From positions 1 to 32,504 of the forward strand of contig JAICTZ010000060.1 of assembly GCA_025936115.1 (NCBI GenBank): DNA of 32,504 bases, given 5' to 3'. The notes under the pieces are model-generated. The model saw only the letters and a program-made list of their open reading frames with translations, had not been told where the DNA came from and ran no database searches. The DNA is from Polyangiaceae bacterium (GTDB lineage: Bacteria; Myxococcota_A; Polyangia; Polyangiales; Polyangiaceae). Positions 30,726-32,504 of the stretch are shown piece after piece (the stretch's first letter is position 1; every line of letters starts with the position of its first letter). The translations under genes and the position numbers were made by a program.

Positions 30726-31185
30726 ATGTTGCCTGCTGAAACGCGATCAAGCCGCAGGCGAATTGGAGGAGCGCGAGGTAGTGCGCGCCGCGTCGCTCCC
30801 AGCGCACGAGGAGACCGCGGAATCGGTTGTGCCAGGAGTTCGTTCGCTCCACGACCCACCTCCGCGGTTTGCCGCGAACCACGCCGACCAAGGGCTGCTC
30901 GCCGCGTCGTCGAATATGCGGACGGATACCCCGCAAGCGGATGGCGGGAGCCACGTGCGGGTAGTCGTAACCCTTGTCGAGACAGATGTGCTCGGGACGC
31001 CGCGGACCTCGGGGGCCGCGCATGACGACAGCATCGAGGACTTCACTGATCATCGCGCTGTCCGGAACGTTGGCGCCCGTGATCAGCGCCGCGAGCGGGA
31101 CGCCGCGACCATCGGTCAGAATGTGGCGTTTGACGCCGCTTTTTGCCCGGTCCGTCGGATTTGGGCCCGTGAGGTCCCCCCTTTT
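30724..31185 (-). CDS. IS5-family transposase, C-terminal half (OrfB frame)
   Basis: This frame continues the transposase after a -1 shift at the AAAAGGGGGG run (31185-31176 on the minus strand). It starts KRGDLTGPNPTDRAKSGVKR, then shows the second catalytic Asp in HICLDKGYDYP, the third acidic residue in RWVVERTNSWHNRF, and ends at TGA 30724-30726. It has no own start or ribosome binding site and would be made only as a fusion with OrfA. The frame stays open upstream to 31521, but that part is a shadow of OrfA. Confidence 0.8.
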   Translation of the reverse strand, partial: KRGDLTGPNPTDRAKSGVKRHILTDGRGVPLAALITGANVPDSAMISEVLDAVVMRGPRGPRRPEHICLDKGYDYPHVAPAIRLRGIRPHIRRRGEQPLVGVVRGKPRRWVVERTNSWHNRFRGLLVRWERRGAHYLALLQFACGLIAFQQAT

Positions 31186-31550
31186 GGCGCCTTCACCGAG
31201 GGCTGTCGAGAGCTCCACTTCCAGGCGATGCCGCGACGACCGTCGTAATAGTTCAAGAGCTCGCGATGAATCTCGGCGAAGACGCCGAGCCGAACCCACT
31301 TCTGAAAACGCAGGTGGCACGTCGAGCCCGAGCCAAAGTCGTTCGGCAGCGCTTTCCACTGACAGCCCGTCTTTAGCCGATACAGAATCCCGGCCATCAC
31401 GACTCGCGCCGCGACTGGCGGGCGTCCTCCCCTCGGCTTCGGCGGCTCCGGCGGTATCAGCGGCTCGATCTGACGCCAGAGAACGTCGGGCACGTCGGCA
31501 AACTTGGCTTCCACAAAGCACTGTAGATCACACTCGATCCGACCTTTCAA
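31116..31550 (-). CDS. IS5-family transposase, N-terminal half (OrfA)
   Basis: This 144-residue frame contains the helix-turn-helix and N-terminal part of an IS5/IS427 transposase: VPDVLWRQIEPLIPPEPPKP, GGRPPVAARVVMAGILYRL, TGCQWKALPNDFG, FQKWVRLGVFAEIHRELL. Near the end it reads WKWSSRQPSVKAPKGG, where relatives have a [LI]DS/G element that supplies the first catalytic Asp; a GAC triplet is present at this point but out of frame. After KAPKGG the rest of this frame is not homologous; the real continuation is in the -1 frame. Transposition would need both frameshifting and an intact Asp, so this copy is probably inactive. Confidence 0.82.
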   Translation of the reverse strand: MKGRIECDLQCFVEAKFADVPDVLWRQIEPLIPPEPPKPRGGRPPVAARVVMAGILYRLKTGCQWKALPNDFGSGSTCHLRFQKWVRLGVFAEIHRELLNYYDGRRGIAWKWSSRQPSVKAPKGGTSRAQIRRTGQKAASNATF

Positions 31551-31552
31551 GA

Positions 31553-31570
31553 GGTTTTAGGATCGACTCT
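31553..31570 (-). repeat. Right terminal inverted repeat of the IS5-family element
   Basis: On the minus strand it reads AGAGTCGATCCTAAAACC, an imperfect copy of the left end. It lies just before the transposase start and may contain part of the promoter. Confidence 0.65.
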
Positions 31571-31663
31571 TAGGGCCCGCGAATAAAAGAATCGATCGAT
31601 CTTTCAGCCGGCCAGGTCGATTTGGGATCGACAGGATCGAGCTGACGTGATCTACGTTCGCCG

Positions 31664-32504
31664 TTGGACACGGAGCAGCTCGTTCGCCAGAAGTGGCGCC
31701 TGTTGAAGGCAACGCTCGACGAGCGCGGCCGCCGGCTGTGGGCGGGCGTAGAAGCAGAAGCGATCGGCCGAGGCGGTGTGGCGAAGGTCGCGCGAGCGAC
31801 GAGACTTGCGATCAGCACGGTGCGCAAGGGGAGAGACGAGGTTCGCGCCGGCGCCAAGCGTGAGGACGTGGTCAATGTTCGTCGAAGCCCCGGAAAACGA
31901 CCATACGAAGAGGCCAATCCAGACGTTTGGCCGGCGCTTGAGAAGCTTGTTGACCCGCTCACGCGCGGCGACCCCGAGTCCCCCCCTCCGCTGGACTTGC
32001 AAGAGCACGCACGCGCTCGCTGGCGAGCTGTTCGAGCGGCATGCCATTCGGATCAGCGACAAGACGGTCGCCAAGCTGCTGCGCGAGCACGGCTATAGCC
32101 TGCAAGCACCGAATAAGTCGGTCGAAGGCGCACAGCATCCTGACCGCAACGCGCAGTTCGAGCACATCAATGCCAAGGCGCACACCTGCATCGAGCGCGG
32201 CATCCGGGTAATCTCCGTGGACACGAAGAAGAAGGAGCTCGTCGGCAACTTCAAGAACGGCGGGCGAGAGTGGCAACCGGCGGGCGAACCCGAACAGGTT
32301 GACGTTCACGATTTCCCCGGCGACGCGGTCGGCAAGGCGATCCCCTATGGGATCTACGACCTGGCCTCGAACGACGGGTTCGTGAGCGTTGGCGTCGATC
32401 ACGATACGCCCGTATTTGCCGCCAAAGCGATCGAAACATGGTGGAAGCAAGTTGGCCAGGAGCGTTATCCCGATGCCCGCGAGCTATTCATTACAGCCGA
32501 TGCC
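31664..32504 (+). pseudogene. ISAzo13-family transposase, frameshifted and cut by the window end
   Basis: From TTG 31664 the frame encodes the N-terminal part of an ISAzo13-type transposase: LLKATLDERGRRLWAGVEAE, GRGGVAKVARATRLAISTVR, and LVDPLTRGDPESP. At a run of seven C (31980-31986) the homologous sequence moves to another frame: PLRWTCKST, ALAGELFERHAIRISDKTVA, LLREHGYSLQAPNKS, EGAQHPDRNAQFEHIN, VISVDTKKKELVGNFKNGGR, AIPYGIYDLASNDGFVSVG, and ELFITADA at the window edge. Six C instead of seven would restore one frame. The rest of the gene and the right end of the element lie outside the window. Either an inactivated copy or a homopolymer base-call error. Confidence 0.85.

Larger units (their letters stand above)
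30708..31570 (-). mobile_element. IS5-family insertion sequence (863 bp, IS427-like)
   Basis: A compact element with a two-frame transposase on the minus strand, imperfect terminal inverted repeats sharing GATCCTARAAC (left end 30708, right end 31570) and a TA dinucleotide on both sides (30706-30707 and 31571-31572). Size, layout and the split transposase fit the IS427 group of the IS5 family. It landed between decayed sequence on the left and an ISAzo13-type transposase on the right. Confidence 0.85.

Overview
The window looks like chromosomal DNA of a myxobacterium (Myxococcota, most likely Polyangia/Sorangiineae). I infer this from the high GC content with strong G/C third positions, a transmembrane Ser/Thr kinase, many lipoproteins with long Gly/Ser/Thr/Ala linkers or Cys-rich repeats, DUF4388/roadblock/MinD-type cell-polarity genes, and a heme-oxygenase-like diiron protein. 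No rRNA, tRNA or CRISPR array was seen.

Layout. 1-893: the end of a Kelch-repeat gene and a DUF2721 membrane protein. 1088-5265: a tight three-gene operon of Ser/Thr kinase, TPR/PEGA membrane protein and a 12-repeat Cys-rich lipoprotein. 5266-7359: a lower-GC island with a TetR-type palindrome, a WG-repeat-like lipoprotein and a frameshifted small lipoprotein gene. 7412-10340: a three-gene operon joined by 4-base stop/start overlaps (Gly-rich lipoprotein with a hydrophobic motif in triplicate, ferritin-like diiron protein, AMMECR1 domain fused to an alpha-toroid domain). This is the strongest candidate for an undescribed system. 10413-11275: a glutathione S-transferase and an internally deleted ybaK/ebsC remnant. 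11279-15911: three lipoproteins with Gly-rich linkers (VWA domain, NodB-type deacetylase, jelly-roll carbohydrate-binding-like) plus a degraded gene fragment; two of the lipoprotein genes share a 15-bp palindrome in their upstream regions. 16300-19689: a five-gene cluster (TPR protein, receiver-like/DUF4388, MinD/ParA ATPase, two roadblock-type proteins) resembling a polarity or spatial-regulation module without a Ras-like GTPase. 19714-20502: an UndA-like diiron protein, read convergently. 20503-21882: a long stretch without a supportable gene but with hairpins and repeats. 21883-28659: secreted or surface proteins, including a large HEYGH metalloprotease lipoprotein (frameshifted), two small lipoproteins and a matrixin. 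The matrixin is translationally coupled to an apolipoprotein N-acyltransferase (28656-30290). 30247-32504: a decayed end with an antisense alcohol dehydrogenase start, an 863-bp IS5-family element and the beginning of an ISAzo13-family transposase.

Themes. Much of the window encodes exported lipoproteins, and the Lnt homologue would complete lipoprotein acylation. Several genes are interrupted by single-base shifts, at least four of them in or beside homopolymer runs, so assembly error must be excluded before they are called pseudogenes.
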